A stretch of DNA of 64,000 nucleotides from Paraburkholderia sp. BL23I1N1 (lineage in GTDB: Bacteria > Pseudomonadota > Gammaproteobacteria > Burkholderiales > Burkholderiaceae). Under the pieces are notes generated by a model. That model was not told the DNA's origin, ran no database searches, and was given only the letters and a program-made list of their open reading frames with translations. Position numbers and translations under genes: made by a program. The stretch is taken from contig NZ_RAPV01000001.1 in NCBI RefSeq assembly GCF_003610295.1, positions 3,720,001-3,784,000 on the forward strand, given 5' to 3'. This document shows positions 24,991 to 33,563 of this stretch, one piece after another (the first letter of the stretch is position 1; each line of letters opens with the position of its first letter).

Positions 24991-26025
24991 CTAGACGTGG
25001 TGATGCCCCGTCACCCTTTCCCAGCCATGACGCACGGCGAGCTTGAAGCGCTCCCACGTGCTGTCCGGCGAGGTGGTTTCCCAGTGACGCCGGGCTTCCG
25101 GTTCGACATCGTCCCAATGCTTGTCGCGATAACGTGCGTCCTGCCCGATCTCCGCGCCATAGCGATAGGCCGGCACGTAGTCTTCATAGCGTGCGTTCTC
25201 CGCCGCGTATTGTTCGTCGTAGTGCGTGCGGAAATCCTCTTCGTATTCCAGATACTCGTTCGGCATCTGGCCGCCTGAACCCGCGCCCGGCTGACCGGTC
25301 TCCGGAGTGATCTCTTGCGGCTGCAGGATCGCGCCCGAGCCCGGCATAGAACCGGCAGCGATCGCGGTACGTTCCGCATCGCCGACCAGCGGATCGGTGA
25401 TGGGCTCGTTGACCGGATCGCGCACCGGCCGCTCACCTGGCGACGGCGGGACAAACGGCTCGGCGTCGGTGCCCATGAGCGGCGGCGGATAGAGCGAATC
25501 TGCCGAGGTTGCAGGCCGCGTGGCTGAACCCGGCGTTGCCCCGCCGGGCGTCGCTACGCCGGGCGTCGCCACGCGCGATGTATGCGGCGTGCCGGGCGTC
25601 ATTGCGCCGATGCCGAGTTCGTCGAGTATCGAATGTTCGCGGCTCGATGCCGACGGCGTGTCCCAATCGGGCAGTCGCTCGCCGATGTCGGTCGCGCCCA
25701 GCCTCTTCAAGGTAATGCGAGCGAGATCCGCATGCGATTCGCTTGCCGCGCTCACGCAGACCAGCACGGCGCCCCGGCGCACGGCCTCGGTATAGCGGGC
25801 CGTCTCCGACGCGCGCGGACCGGTCGCAAACAGGCTCGAAAGAAAGCGCTCGATATTGGCGAGCACGCCGGAACCGGCAACCTCTTCGGTTGCGGAGCCG
25901 ACGGAGGGTTCCGGATTCGCCTGCAACTCAATCGTTTCGCGCGCAAACCCGGTCTGCACAAGCGTGTCGCGCGCGGCTTCCGCTTGAGAATAGGTGTCGA
26001 ATAAACCAATCACAGTGTGTCGCAT
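24991..26025 (-). CDS. Stress-type protein with YflT-like N-terminal domain
   Basis: The 344-residue protein has an N-terminal domain (about 1-115) resembling the general-stress YflT/17M fold (VIGLFDTYSQAEAARDTLVQ). The middle is low complexity, with repeats of ATPG and many Pro residues. The C-terminal 90 residues are charged and aromatic (YEDYVPAYRYGAEIG, later WERFKLAVRHGWERVTG), a pattern seen in bacterial stress proteins of unknown function. It has no signal peptide. Monocistronic by position. Confidence 0.82.
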   Translation of the reverse strand: MRHTVIGLFDTYSQAEAARDTLVQTGFARETIELQANPEPSVGSATEEVAGSGVLANIERFLSSLFATGPRASETARYTEAVRRGAVLVCVSAASESHADLARITLKRLGATDIGERLPDWDTPSASSREHSILDELGIGAMTPGTPHTSRVATPGVATPGGATPGSATRPATSADSLYPPPLMGTDAEPFVPPSPGERPVRDPVNEPITDPLVGDAERTAIAAGSMPGSGAILQPQEITPETGQPGAGSGGQMPNEYLEYEEDFRTHYDEQYAAENARYEDYVPAYRYGAEIGQDARYRDKHWDDVEPEARRHWETTSPDSTWERFKLAVRHGWERVTGHHHV

Positions 26026-26293
26026 GGCTGTCCCCCGGCGTATCTAGCTGGAACGGATGGCGCAAGAACGCGCCAGCCACCTTCCCTGAAAAAACACCGC
26101 AACGATCATGCCGGGATCGGCGCGATGCGCCCCCACGCCTGCTGTTGCCTGCCCAGGCCGGTTGGGCGGCTTTGGGCGGCCAGGGCCGTCTGGGGCACGC
26201 TGGAACCGTGACATATCGTTGCTGCGCTTTTTACAACCGCCGGTAATAAGAGGTGAATGCGGCGAAAGCGGCAACGCTGACAAGGCACGGTTT

Positions 26294-28582
26294 TTACCCC
26301 GCCGGATGCGTCTCCGCGGCCGGATCGGCGCCCGTTTGCGCGAGATCGCGCTGGATTGCCTGAAGGAGTGTTTCCAGCAACGCGATATCGAAGGGTTTGG
26401 ACAGCACCCGCACATTCACATGCCGCGCGCGATCGAGTTCCTCCGCGTAGCCGGTGACCAGAATGACCGGCATCCTGGTGTCGAAAGCCATCACGGCTTC
26501 GGCCAGGTCGATGCCGTTCATCGTGCCGGGCATATGGATGTCCGACAGCACCAGATCGAACGGCAGCGGCTCGCCAGTGCGCGCATGCCTTGCGTGGGCG
26601 TCGTCGAACAGGCACAGCGCGGTGTCGGCATTGAACACGCACGTAACCTGGTGGCCCATCATCTGCAGCAGCGCTTCCGTGCCGGCGGCGACTTCGTCGT
26701 TGTCCTCGACGAGCAGAATGCGCAAGCCGTGCGGCGCGCCGCTTTCCGCGACGCTCGGCTCTGCCGGCAATTCGGCCTCGGGCGCGGCCGTGGCGCGCGG
26801 CAGATAGAGACGCACCGAGGTGCCCGCGCCGATCGCGCTGTCGATGGCGGCAAGCCCGCCGGAGCGCTCGCAAAAGGCGAAAACCTGCGGCAGCCCGAGG
26901 CCCGTGCCCATGCCCTTCGGCTTCGTGGTGAACAGCGGTTCGAAGGCGCGTGCGAGCACTTCAGGCGGCATGCCGCCGCCGGTGTCTTCAAGCGACAGTT
27001 GCACGAAGTCGCCCGTCAGCGGAAAACCGTCCTGATGGCGGAAGTTGATATTGGCGGCGCGAACGGTGAAGCGGCCGCCGTTGGGCATGGCGTCGCGCGC
27101 GTTCACGGCGACGTTGATCAGCGCCAGTTCGAGCTCGGCGACGTCGACACGCATGGGCCAGATATCGACGCCAATGTCCATCACCAGCGAAATCTTCGCG
27201 CCGAGCGATGCGCGCAGCAATTCGCGGCATGCCGGCAACCAGCGCTCGAGCGCCAGCGTCTCATTGCGCAACGGCTGCTTGCGCGCGACCCCAAGCAATT
27301 GCCGGGTAAGCGACTGGCCGCCCTTGAGCGCCCGTTCCATGGCCGACAACTCGCGCTCGAGTCCCGGCGTGCCGCGCCGCCGGGCGATCTGCACGTTGGC
27401 TGAGACGATCATGAGCAGGTTGTTGAAATCGTGCGCCACGCTGCCGACCAGATTGCCGAGCGCCTCCATCTTGCGCGACTGGCGATACGCAGATTCGATC
27501 GAGCGGCGCATCGAGGCTTCGGCCTGCCAGCGCTCCCACGCTTCCTCCTCGGCGCCAAGGCGGCGCAGCGACAACCAGATCACGCACCACAGTACGATGG
27601 ACGGCGTGAACATCGACAGGGTCAGCACGCTCAGATGCCGGTACCACGCGGCCCAGATCGCCGAGGTGCGATAAGCGCACGACGCGTACACCGGATAGGC
27701 GCCGACGCGCCGGAATGCGAGGATCACATTGTCGCCGTCGATGTCGGAATGCATTCGCACGACGCCGGCTCGTCGCCCTTGCGCCAGCGCTTCGGCCAGC
27801 GGCGAAGCCGGCGCCGTCGCCACGGGTTCGCGCGGGCGGCGCGGATAGTGGGCAAGGATCGCGCCGTCGGCGCGCAACAGGCTCATGATCATCGGCGTGC
27901 CGTCGCTGCCGCCGAGCAGCTCCCGGTAGAACGCGTCGAAATAGCTGGGCCGCAGCGCGACCGAGACGACCCCGGCAAACGAGCCGTCGGCGGCGAGGCG
28001 CTCCACGCCGGTGTTGAATACCTGCTCGCCCACCACGTGTCCCGCCATCACCTTTGAGACATGGTCGAGGCTCTTGCCGCCGCGAATGCCGATGAAATCG
28101 TCGCGATCGGCAATCGATAACACCGGCGAGGGATAGAAGCGGCTGGTGGCGAGCAGATCACCGTCGCGGCCGAAAATCGAGACGGCCGCCACCTGGGGGT
28201 AGCCGCCGCCCATGGTGCGCAGCTTCTCGTGAATCTCGCCTTCTTTGGCGCGAATGCCGTTGTCGTCCAGACCTTGTGTCAGATCGACGATGCGCGCGTC
28301 CAGCGTCTCGTTCATATCGAACACTTTCAGCGCATGTTCTTCCGCCACGCGCACGGTGCGCAGCGTCACGTCGGTCGCGTCGGCCATGCGCCCGCGCAGA
28401 TCGTTGAAGGCCATTGCCGCGACGTACACGCACGGCAGCACGATAGCCGCGACCAGCAGCGCGATCAGCGTGATGCGCCGGACGTGGAAATTCTGTTCCG
28501 GCACGGCCGGGAAACGCGCCTCGTCCCGGCGGTTAGCGGGACGGCGGCTCGCTTCGGGTGGGTCGAACCGGTCTGGTGTCAT
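26294..28582 (-). CDS. Hybrid sensor histidine kinase with C-terminal receiver
   Basis: The 762-residue protein has a membrane segment at about 37-57, a Cache-like periplasmic sensor (about 60-310), a second membrane segment near 320-340, a HisKA motif with SVAHDFNNLL (about 380), an HATPase domain (NVAVNARDAM, later MGTGLGLPQVF) and a receiver domain from about 630, where DLVLSDIHMPG contains the phospho-acceptor Asp. The kinase core resembles the PAS/Cache hybrid kinases that signal through a phosphorelay. No partner regulator overlaps it; the CheY-like gene 680 bp away is divergent and could be a partner. Confidence 0.94.
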   Translation of the reverse strand: MTPDRFDPPEASRRPANRRDEARFPAVPEQNFHVRRITLIALLVAAIVLPCVYVAAMAFNDLRGRMADATDVTLRTVRVAEEHALKVFDMNETLDARIVDLTQGLDDNGIRAKEGEIHEKLRTMGGGYPQVAAVSIFGRDGDLLATSRFYPSPVLSIADRDDFIGIRGGKSLDHVSKVMAGHVVGEQVFNTGVERLAADGSFAGVVSVALRPSYFDAFYRELLGGSDGTPMIMSLLRADGAILAHYPRRPREPVATAPASPLAEALAQGRRAGVVRMHSDIDGDNVILAFRRVGAYPVYASCAYRTSAIWAAWYRHLSVLTLSMFTPSIVLWCVIWLSLRRLGAEEEAWERWQAEASMRRSIESAYRQSRKMEALGNLVGSVAHDFNNLLMIVSANVQIARRRGTPGLERELSAMERALKGGQSLTRQLLGVARKQPLRNETLALERWLPACRELLRASLGAKISLVMDIGVDIWPMRVDVAELELALINVAVNARDAMPNGGRFTVRAANINFRHQDGFPLTGDFVQLSLEDTGGGMPPEVLARAFEPLFTTKPKGMGTGLGLPQVFAFCERSGGLAAIDSAIGAGTSVRLYLPRATAAPEAELPAEPSVAESGAPHGLRILLVEDNDEVAAGTEALLQMMGHQVTCVFNADTALCLFDDAHARHARTGEPLPFDLVLSDIHMPGTMNGIDLAEAVMAFDTRMPVILVTGYAEELDRARHVNVRVLSKPFDIALLETLLQAIQRDLAQTGADPAAETHPAG

Positions 28583-29260
28583 GGTCGATAACGCTAAGGT
28601 CGTTCGGGACGAAAGGGCCTGGAGTCGGCCTCACACGAAAAGCATAGACATGCAGCGGCGGCACTGGTTACTGTGACAAGGGTCGGCCCGCGATTTGTCT
28701 GGCGTTTAAATCAGTGACGAATCGAGAAGCGCAAACGTACACAAAAGTATAAATGCAAAAGAAAGCCTTCCGAATCTACCAAATTATTTTAAAAATTGGT
28801 GCTTAATGGGAAAATCTCTTTAACCAATGCGAAATTGGCGTGTTGCCTTTCCGCCGTTTTGCTTCGAAAATCGATGCCATCACAAATAATGTATCCGCCA
28901 TGTCCGGATGCATCTGCCGCGAGGGCCGCCAGACAACGCGCACAACGCGTGAGCTGAGGCGCTCGCGGGAACTGGCGCGCGGCAAGGGGACCAGCCCGAT
29001 CCGTGAAGCCGCGCGGATTCATCTACGGGGTAGGCTTCGAACATGCCGGTCATAGCCGTCGTCCACCGTGCTCGCACGCATCCATGCGCGCCCACGGCTT
29101 CCGTCAAAAACGCCTCGCTGCGCGCTCCCCCCGCTCGTTTGCAAGCTGCATTCTCGCAAGCTTCAGCCCGCTTTACCGCCAGTCGACAGACCGCGCGTTA
29201 AAGAAACCGACTCTACCCGCCGTTAACGCGCAAGAGCTAATTCCGCTTACCGACCCGCCC
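28583..29260. other. Divergent intergenic region
   Basis: About 680 bp separate the hybrid kinase and the CheY-like operon. An AT-rich stretch lies near 28725-28860, and a flagellar-sigma-like promoter lies at 29199-29226. Short frames on either strand lack start signals and family resemblance. Confidence 0.55.
29199..29226 (+). promoter_or_regulatory. Possible sigma-28 (FliA) type promoter
   Basis: TAAAGAAA (29199-29206), 12 nt, then GCCGTTAA (29219-29226) resembles the FliA consensus TAAAGTTT-N11-GCCGATAA. The spacer is one base too long. It lies 34 bp before a chemotaxis-type operon, where such a promoter would make sense. Confidence 0.4.
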
Positions 29261-29629
29261 ATGTCTTTGCCTATTGTGATCGCCGACGATTCGTTGCTTG
29301 CCCGCAAGGTGCTCACCAAGGCATTGCCGCCGGACTGGGATGTCGACGTGTCCTACGCGACGAACGGGCGCGAAGCGCTCGGCCTGTATCGCGAAGGCAA
29401 AGCGTCGGTGATGTTCCTCGACCTGACGATGCCGGACATGACCGGCTACCAGGTGCTGGAAGCCTTGCAGCACGAGGACCTGAACACCTTCGTCATTGTC
29501 GTCTCCGCCGATGTTCAGCCGATGGCCCAGGCGCGCGTGCGCACGCTCGGCGCCGTCGCATTCATCGCCAAGCCCGTGACGCCCGAGGCGGTACTGCCCA
29601 TCCTCAAGGAGTACGGGTTGTATGTCTGA
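29261..29629 (+). CDS. Single-domain response regulator (CheY-like)
   Basis: The 122-residue protein is a receiver domain alone: IADDSLLARK near the start, phospho-acceptor Asp in VMFLDLTMPDMTG, the conserved Ser in IVVSAD and Lys in FIAKPV. Having no output domain, it must act through protein contact. It overlaps the CheC-like gene by 8 bp, so that protein may dephosphorylate it. Confidence 0.94.
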   Translation: MSLPIVIADDSLLARKVLTKALPPDWDVDVSYATNGREALGLYREGKASVMFLDLTMPDMTGYQVLEALQHEDLNTFVIVVSADVQPMAQARVRTLGAVAFIAKPVTPEAVLPILKEYGLYV

Positions 29630-30245
29630 GCCAGCCCTCACCGAAGACCAGCGCGACGCGCTCCAGGAGGTCGCCAATCTGGCGATGGGCCAGGCCGCGA
29701 CGCGTCTTGCGAGCCTGCTCGATGCGTTCATCGAATTGTCGGTGCCGCGCGTGAAGGTGGTGGCGGTGAGCGAGGCGGCAGAGGCGCTGCGCGAGATGAC
29801 CGGGATCGAGGACACAGTGAGCGCGGTGCGCCAGGGCTTTCGTTCCGACATCAAGGGCGAAGCGCTGGTGATCTGCCGCAGCGACAGCATCGACCAGTTG
29901 TGCTCGCTCGTGAGCGACCCGTACTCGCGTTCGAGCTACGAGGCGGTGAGCCAGAAAGAACTCGTGTTCGACGTCGCGAACGTGCTGACGGGCGCGTGTG
30001 TCTCGTGCATTCTCGACCAGCTCGGCCGCACGCCGGTCTTCTCGGCGCCCGGCCTGCTCGGCGAAGCGATGACGCTCGACGAAGTGTTCCAGCCCGGCGT
30101 GCTTCAATGGGAAGTCGCGCTGCTGGTCGAAGTCAATTTCACGCTCGAGGACCAGAGCTTCCGCGCGCATCTTGTGATGCTGATGGCCGAAGAGTCGATT
30201 CGCCATATGAACGAGGCGCTCGACGAGCTGTTGTCCAGCCTATGA
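29622..30245 (+). CDS. CheC-like phosphatase
   Basis: The 207-residue protein fits the CheC/CheX/FliY group. The motif EVANLAMGQAATRLASLL near residue 14 corresponds to the first CheC phosphatase helix (E-x2-N), and DVANVLTGACVSCILDQLG (about 114) to the second. CheC proteins remove phosphate from CheY. It sits between a CheY-like gene (8-bp overlap) and a diguanylate cyclase (4-bp overlap), suggesting one signalling unit. Confidence 0.86.
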   Translation: MSEPALTEDQRDALQEVANLAMGQAATRLASLLDAFIELSVPRVKVVAVSEAAEALREMTGIEDTVSAVRQGFRSDIKGEALVICRSDSIDQLCSLVSDPYSRSSYEAVSQKELVFDVANVLTGACVSCILDQLGRTPVFSAPGLLGEAMTLDEVFQPGVLQWEVALLVEVNFTLEDQSFRAHLVMLMAEESIRHMNEALDELLSSL

Positions 30246-31179
30246 ATGTGCCCGTTGACTCGTTGAGCGATCTGGTTGTCGAACGTGTCGGTTTCGGCAT
30301 TTTCGTGCTCGATCGCAACATGACCGTGCTGATGTGGAATCGGTTCATGCAGGATCACAGCGGGTTGTTGCCGCAACAGGTGGTCGGTAAATCGCTCTTT
30401 GCGCATTTTCCGGAATTGCCGCGCGTGTGGCTGTCGCGCAAGATCGAAAGCGTGTTTCAGCTTGGCAGCTTTGCATTCAGTTCGTGGGAGCAGCGCCCGT
30501 ATCTCTTCAAGTTCGACCACGACCGGCGATTACCGGCGGCGTCGATTTCATGCAGCAGGATTGCACCTTCATGCCGCTCATGCGCGATCGCGAAGTGGTG
30601 GCGGTGTGCGTGACCATCTCCGATGTCACGCATGTCAGCATCGTGCAGCGCGAACGTGAAGAAGCGGTGGCCAAGCTGCAGGAATACGCCGACCGCGATG
30701 GTTTGACGGGCATTGCCAACCGGCGTTACTTCGAAGCGCGCCTGCGCGATGAATACACGCGCTGGCAGCGCTACGGCGGCGAGATGTCCGTGCTGCTGTT
30801 CGATCTCGACCACTTCAAGAAAATCAACGACCAGTTCGGCCACGGCGTTGGCGATACGGTGCTGCGCGTGATGGCGCAACGGGTCGCCGAGGTGGTGCGA
30901 GCGCAGGATACCTTCGGGCGTTTCGGTGGCGAAGAGTTTGCCTTGCTGCTGCCCTGTACGCCGCTCGAAGACGCCATGCGGGTCGCGGAAAAGATCCGCT
31001 GCACGATTGCCGACACGCCGGTCGAAGTGCAGGGCACGAGCGTGCCGGTGACGGCCAGCGTCGGCGGCGCGGCGGCGCGCGTGGGCGTGCCGGCGTACGA
31101 CGTGCTCATCAACGAAGCCGACGCGGCGCTGTATAGCGCGAAGCGGCAAGGACGCAACCGCTCGGTGGCGTTCTCCTGA
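30242..31179 (+). pseudogene. PAS-GGDEF diguanylate cyclase, frameshifted in this sequence
   Basis: An ATG in the ATGA overlap begins a PAS domain (ERVGFGIFVLDRNMTVLMWN). Near 30527 one base is missing: FKFDHDR should continue as PITGGVDFMQQDCTF, which is found in the next frame. The rest encodes a linker and a GGDEF domain with GRFGGEEFALLL and an intact inhibitory I-site (RAQD five residues before GGEEF). Restored, the protein would be about 312 residues and make cyclic di-GMP. It may be a sequence error, since all else is intact. Confidence 0.87.
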
Positions 31180-31414
31180 GCCAGGCCCGCAAGGCCGGCT
31201 GACGGCGCACATCGCTCCGCTTCCCTCGCCCTCTTTCCGGCCCCTTATTCGCCCTCGAAACTGCGGCATCTCACAAAGGTTGTTATACTTTTCGCCGTTT
31301 CCGGCATCCCTGCCGGGTGTTTCGCGCATGTCCGCGCGCGCGGGCCGCCTGTTCTGCCCGTAAGCATTAAAACTTCTTGAACGCCTTTCAGCAGCGCCTC
31401 CAGCGGAGATCGTC

Positions 31415-32263
31415 TTGGCTGTTTCCAATCTTGTCGTGGACGATACAGAAATCGACGCCGCTGCCGCCACGTCCGGCAGCTCGTTTTATCTCGCAATGCG
31501 AATCCTGCCGGCCGCGCAGCGCGATGCGATGTATCAGGTCTACGCCTTCTGCCGTGCTGTCGACGATATCGCCGACAGCGACATGCCGCGCGCCGAACGC
31601 GCCGCCGGACTCGAGCGCTGGCGCGCCGACATCGACGCGTGCTATGCCGGCTCACCGCGCGCTTCCTTGCGCGCGCTGACGCGGCACATTCATACGTTTC
31701 ATCTGCAACGCGAAGATTTTCACGCAATGATCGACGGCATGGCGATGGACGCCGCCGCCGACATCTGCGCGCCCGACGAAGCCACGCTCGACCTGTACTG
31801 CGACCGCGTCGCGAGTGCGGCGGGCCGTCTGTCGGTGAGGATATTCGGGATGCAGGAAGAGCCGGGCCGTTTGCTCGCGCACCATCTGGGCCGCGCGCTG
31901 CAGCTGACCAACATCCTGCGCGATATCGACGAAGACGCCGGTATCAACCGCTGCTATCTGCCGCACGAATTGCTGGCGCGCGAAGGTATCGCGGTGACGA
32001 ACCCGGCGCAGATCGCCGACGATCCGTCGCTGCCGCGCGTCTGCGCGACGCTTGCCGAGCGGGCCAAGGAACACTTCGCCGCCTCCGACGCGATCATGAA
32101 CCGCGAGCCGCGCAACCACGTGCGTGCGCCGCGCATCATGTCGGGCGTCTATCGCGTGCTGCTCGACCGAACGCTTGATCGCGGCTTCGATATTCCGCGC
32201 ACGAAGGTCAGCAAGCCGAAACTGCGCTTGCTATGGATCGTCGCGCGTTACGCGCTCTTCTGA
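31415..32263 (+). CDS. hpnD: Presqualene diphosphate synthase HpnD
   Basis: The 282-residue trans-isoprenyl synthase carries both Asp-rich motifs: DDIAD (about residue 50) and NILRDIDED (about 168), with YAFCRAVDDIAD as a family signature. HpnD joins two farnesyl diphosphates to presqualene diphosphate in the HpnCDE squalene route. The start is a TTG with GGAG 6 nt upstream. It is the first gene of hpnD-hpnE-shc-hpnG. No hpnC is present in the window. Confidence 0.94.
   Translation: MAVSNLVVDDTEIDAAAATSGSSFYLAMRILPAAQRDAMYQVYAFCRAVDDIADSDMPRAERAAGLERWRADIDACYAGSPRASLRALTRHIHTFHLQREDFHAMIDGMAMDAAADICAPDEATLDLYCDRVASAAGRLSVRIFGMQEEPGRLLAHHLGRALQLTNILRDIDEDAGINRCYLPHELLAREGIAVTNPAQIADDPSLPRVCATLAERAKEHFAASDAIMNREPRNHVRAPRIMSGVYRVLLDRTLDRGFDIPRTKVSKPKLRLLWIVARYALF
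31834..31850 (+). repeat. Iteron-like sequence inside hpnD
   Basis: GGTGAGGATATTCGGGA matches the core of the origin iteron at 13784-13800 at 16 of 17 positions. It encodes VRIFG in hpnD, so it could be a chance match 17 kb from the origin. Confidence 0.3.
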
Positions 32264-32267
32264 GCTG

Positions 32268-33563
32268 ATGCCGAAGCTTATCCATGTGATCGGCGCCGGC
32301 GTCGCCGGCCTGGCCGCGGCGGTGCAATTGCAGCGCCGCGGCGCGCAAGTCGTGCTGCATGAAGCGGCGCCCCAGGCGGGCGGCCGTTGCCGTTCGTATT
32401 ACGACCCGAAGCTGGGCGCCACCATCGACAGTGGCAATCACATGGTGCTGTCGGGCAATTTCGCCACGCTCAACTATTTGCGCGCGATCGGCGCCGCCGA
32501 CGAGCTGTCCGGTCCGGCCCAGCCCGAGTATCCGTTCATGGATCTGGCGACGCGGGCGCGCTGGACCGTACGCATGTCGCCGGGCCGTCTGCCCTGGTGG
32601 GTCTTCGACCCGAACGCACGCGTGCCGAACACCGGGCCGGGAGACTATCTGGCGCTCGTGCCGTTGCTGTTCGCCAAGCCTGGGCGCAGTGTCGCGCAGA
32701 CCATGCGCTGCAATGGCCCGCTGTGGGACCGCCTGCTGCGGCCGCTGTTTCTCGCGATGCTCAATGTCGAGCCGCGTGAAGCGTCGGCGGAGCTGACGGC
32801 CGCAGTGGTGCGCGAGACGCTGGTTGCCGGTGGTCTGTCGTGCCGGCCGCTGGTGGCGCGCAACGGTCTGGGCAGCGCCTTTGTCGACCCGGCGCTGCGC
32901 CTGTTGCAGCATGGCGGCGCGGCCATCCGTCTCGGGTCGCGCCTGAAAGACATCGTGTTTGCCGACGCCGACGCCGACGCCGGCCCCGGCTCCGGCCCCA
33001 GCCGCGTGTCGGCATTGAATTTCGCGGACGAAAGCATCGCGATCGACGCCAACCAGGCCGTGGTGCTCGCGGTGCCGCCGGACATTGCACAGACGCTCGT
33101 GCCCGGCTTGCGCTCGCCGACTCGTTTCGCGGCAACGCTCAACGTGCATTTCGCCGTTGAGCCGCCGTTCGGCATGGCGCCGATCACGGGGTTGCTCAAT
33201 GCGACGGCCGACTGGCTGTTTGCCTTCGAGGGCCGCGTCTCGGTCACGGTCAACGCCGCCGAGCGCCTGCTCGACACGCCGCATGAAGCGCTCGCGAAAA
33301 CCATCTGGGCCGAAGTGGCTCAGGTCGCCAGCGTGCCAGCCGAGCCGATGCCGGCCTGGCAGGTCGTGATGGAAAAGCGGGCAGCATTCGCCGCCTTGCC
33401 GGACCAGGAAACGCTGCGCCCCGGCACGCGCACTCGCTGGAACAACTTGATGCTCGCGGGCGACTGGACGGCCACCGGCCTGCCCGCGACGATTGAAGGC
33501 GCAATCCGCTCCGGCCAGAAGGCCGCGGACACGCTGCTGAATCAACCGATGGAACGCCGATGA
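32268..33563 (+). CDS. hpnE: Hydroxysqualene dehydroxylase HpnE
   Basis: The 431-residue FAD-dependent amine-oxidase-fold protein has the dinucleotide motif VIGAGVAGLAAAVQLQRRG at the N-terminus and the C-terminal FAD contact region AGDWTATGLPATIEGA. HpnE converts hydroxysqualene to squalene. It begins 4 bp after hpnD and overlaps shc by 4 bp. The upstream in-frame extension runs inside hpnD and is not used. Confidence 0.94.
   Translation: MPKLIHVIGAGVAGLAAAVQLQRRGAQVVLHEAAPQAGGRCRSYYDPKLGATIDSGNHMVLSGNFATLNYLRAIGAADELSGPAQPEYPFMDLATRARWTVRMSPGRLPWWVFDPNARVPNTGPGDYLALVPLLFAKPGRSVAQTMRCNGPLWDRLLRPLFLAMLNVEPREASAELTAAVVRETLVAGGLSCRPLVARNGLGSAFVDPALRLLQHGGAAIRLGSRLKDIVFADADADAGPGSGPSRVSALNFADESIAIDANQAVVLAVPPDIAQTLVPGLRSPTRFAATLNVHFAVEPPFGMAPITGLLNATADWLFAFEGRVSVTVNAAERLLDTPHEALAKTIWAEVAQVASVPAEPMPAWQVVMEKRAAFAALPDQETLRPGTRTRWNNLMLAGDWTATGLPATIEGAIRSGQKAADTLLNQPMERR

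Noticed and set aside
28789-29022. Minus-strand 77-residue frame in the region before the CheY-like gene
   Set aside because: No ribosome site, no recognisable fold, and overlapping frames of equal quality exist.
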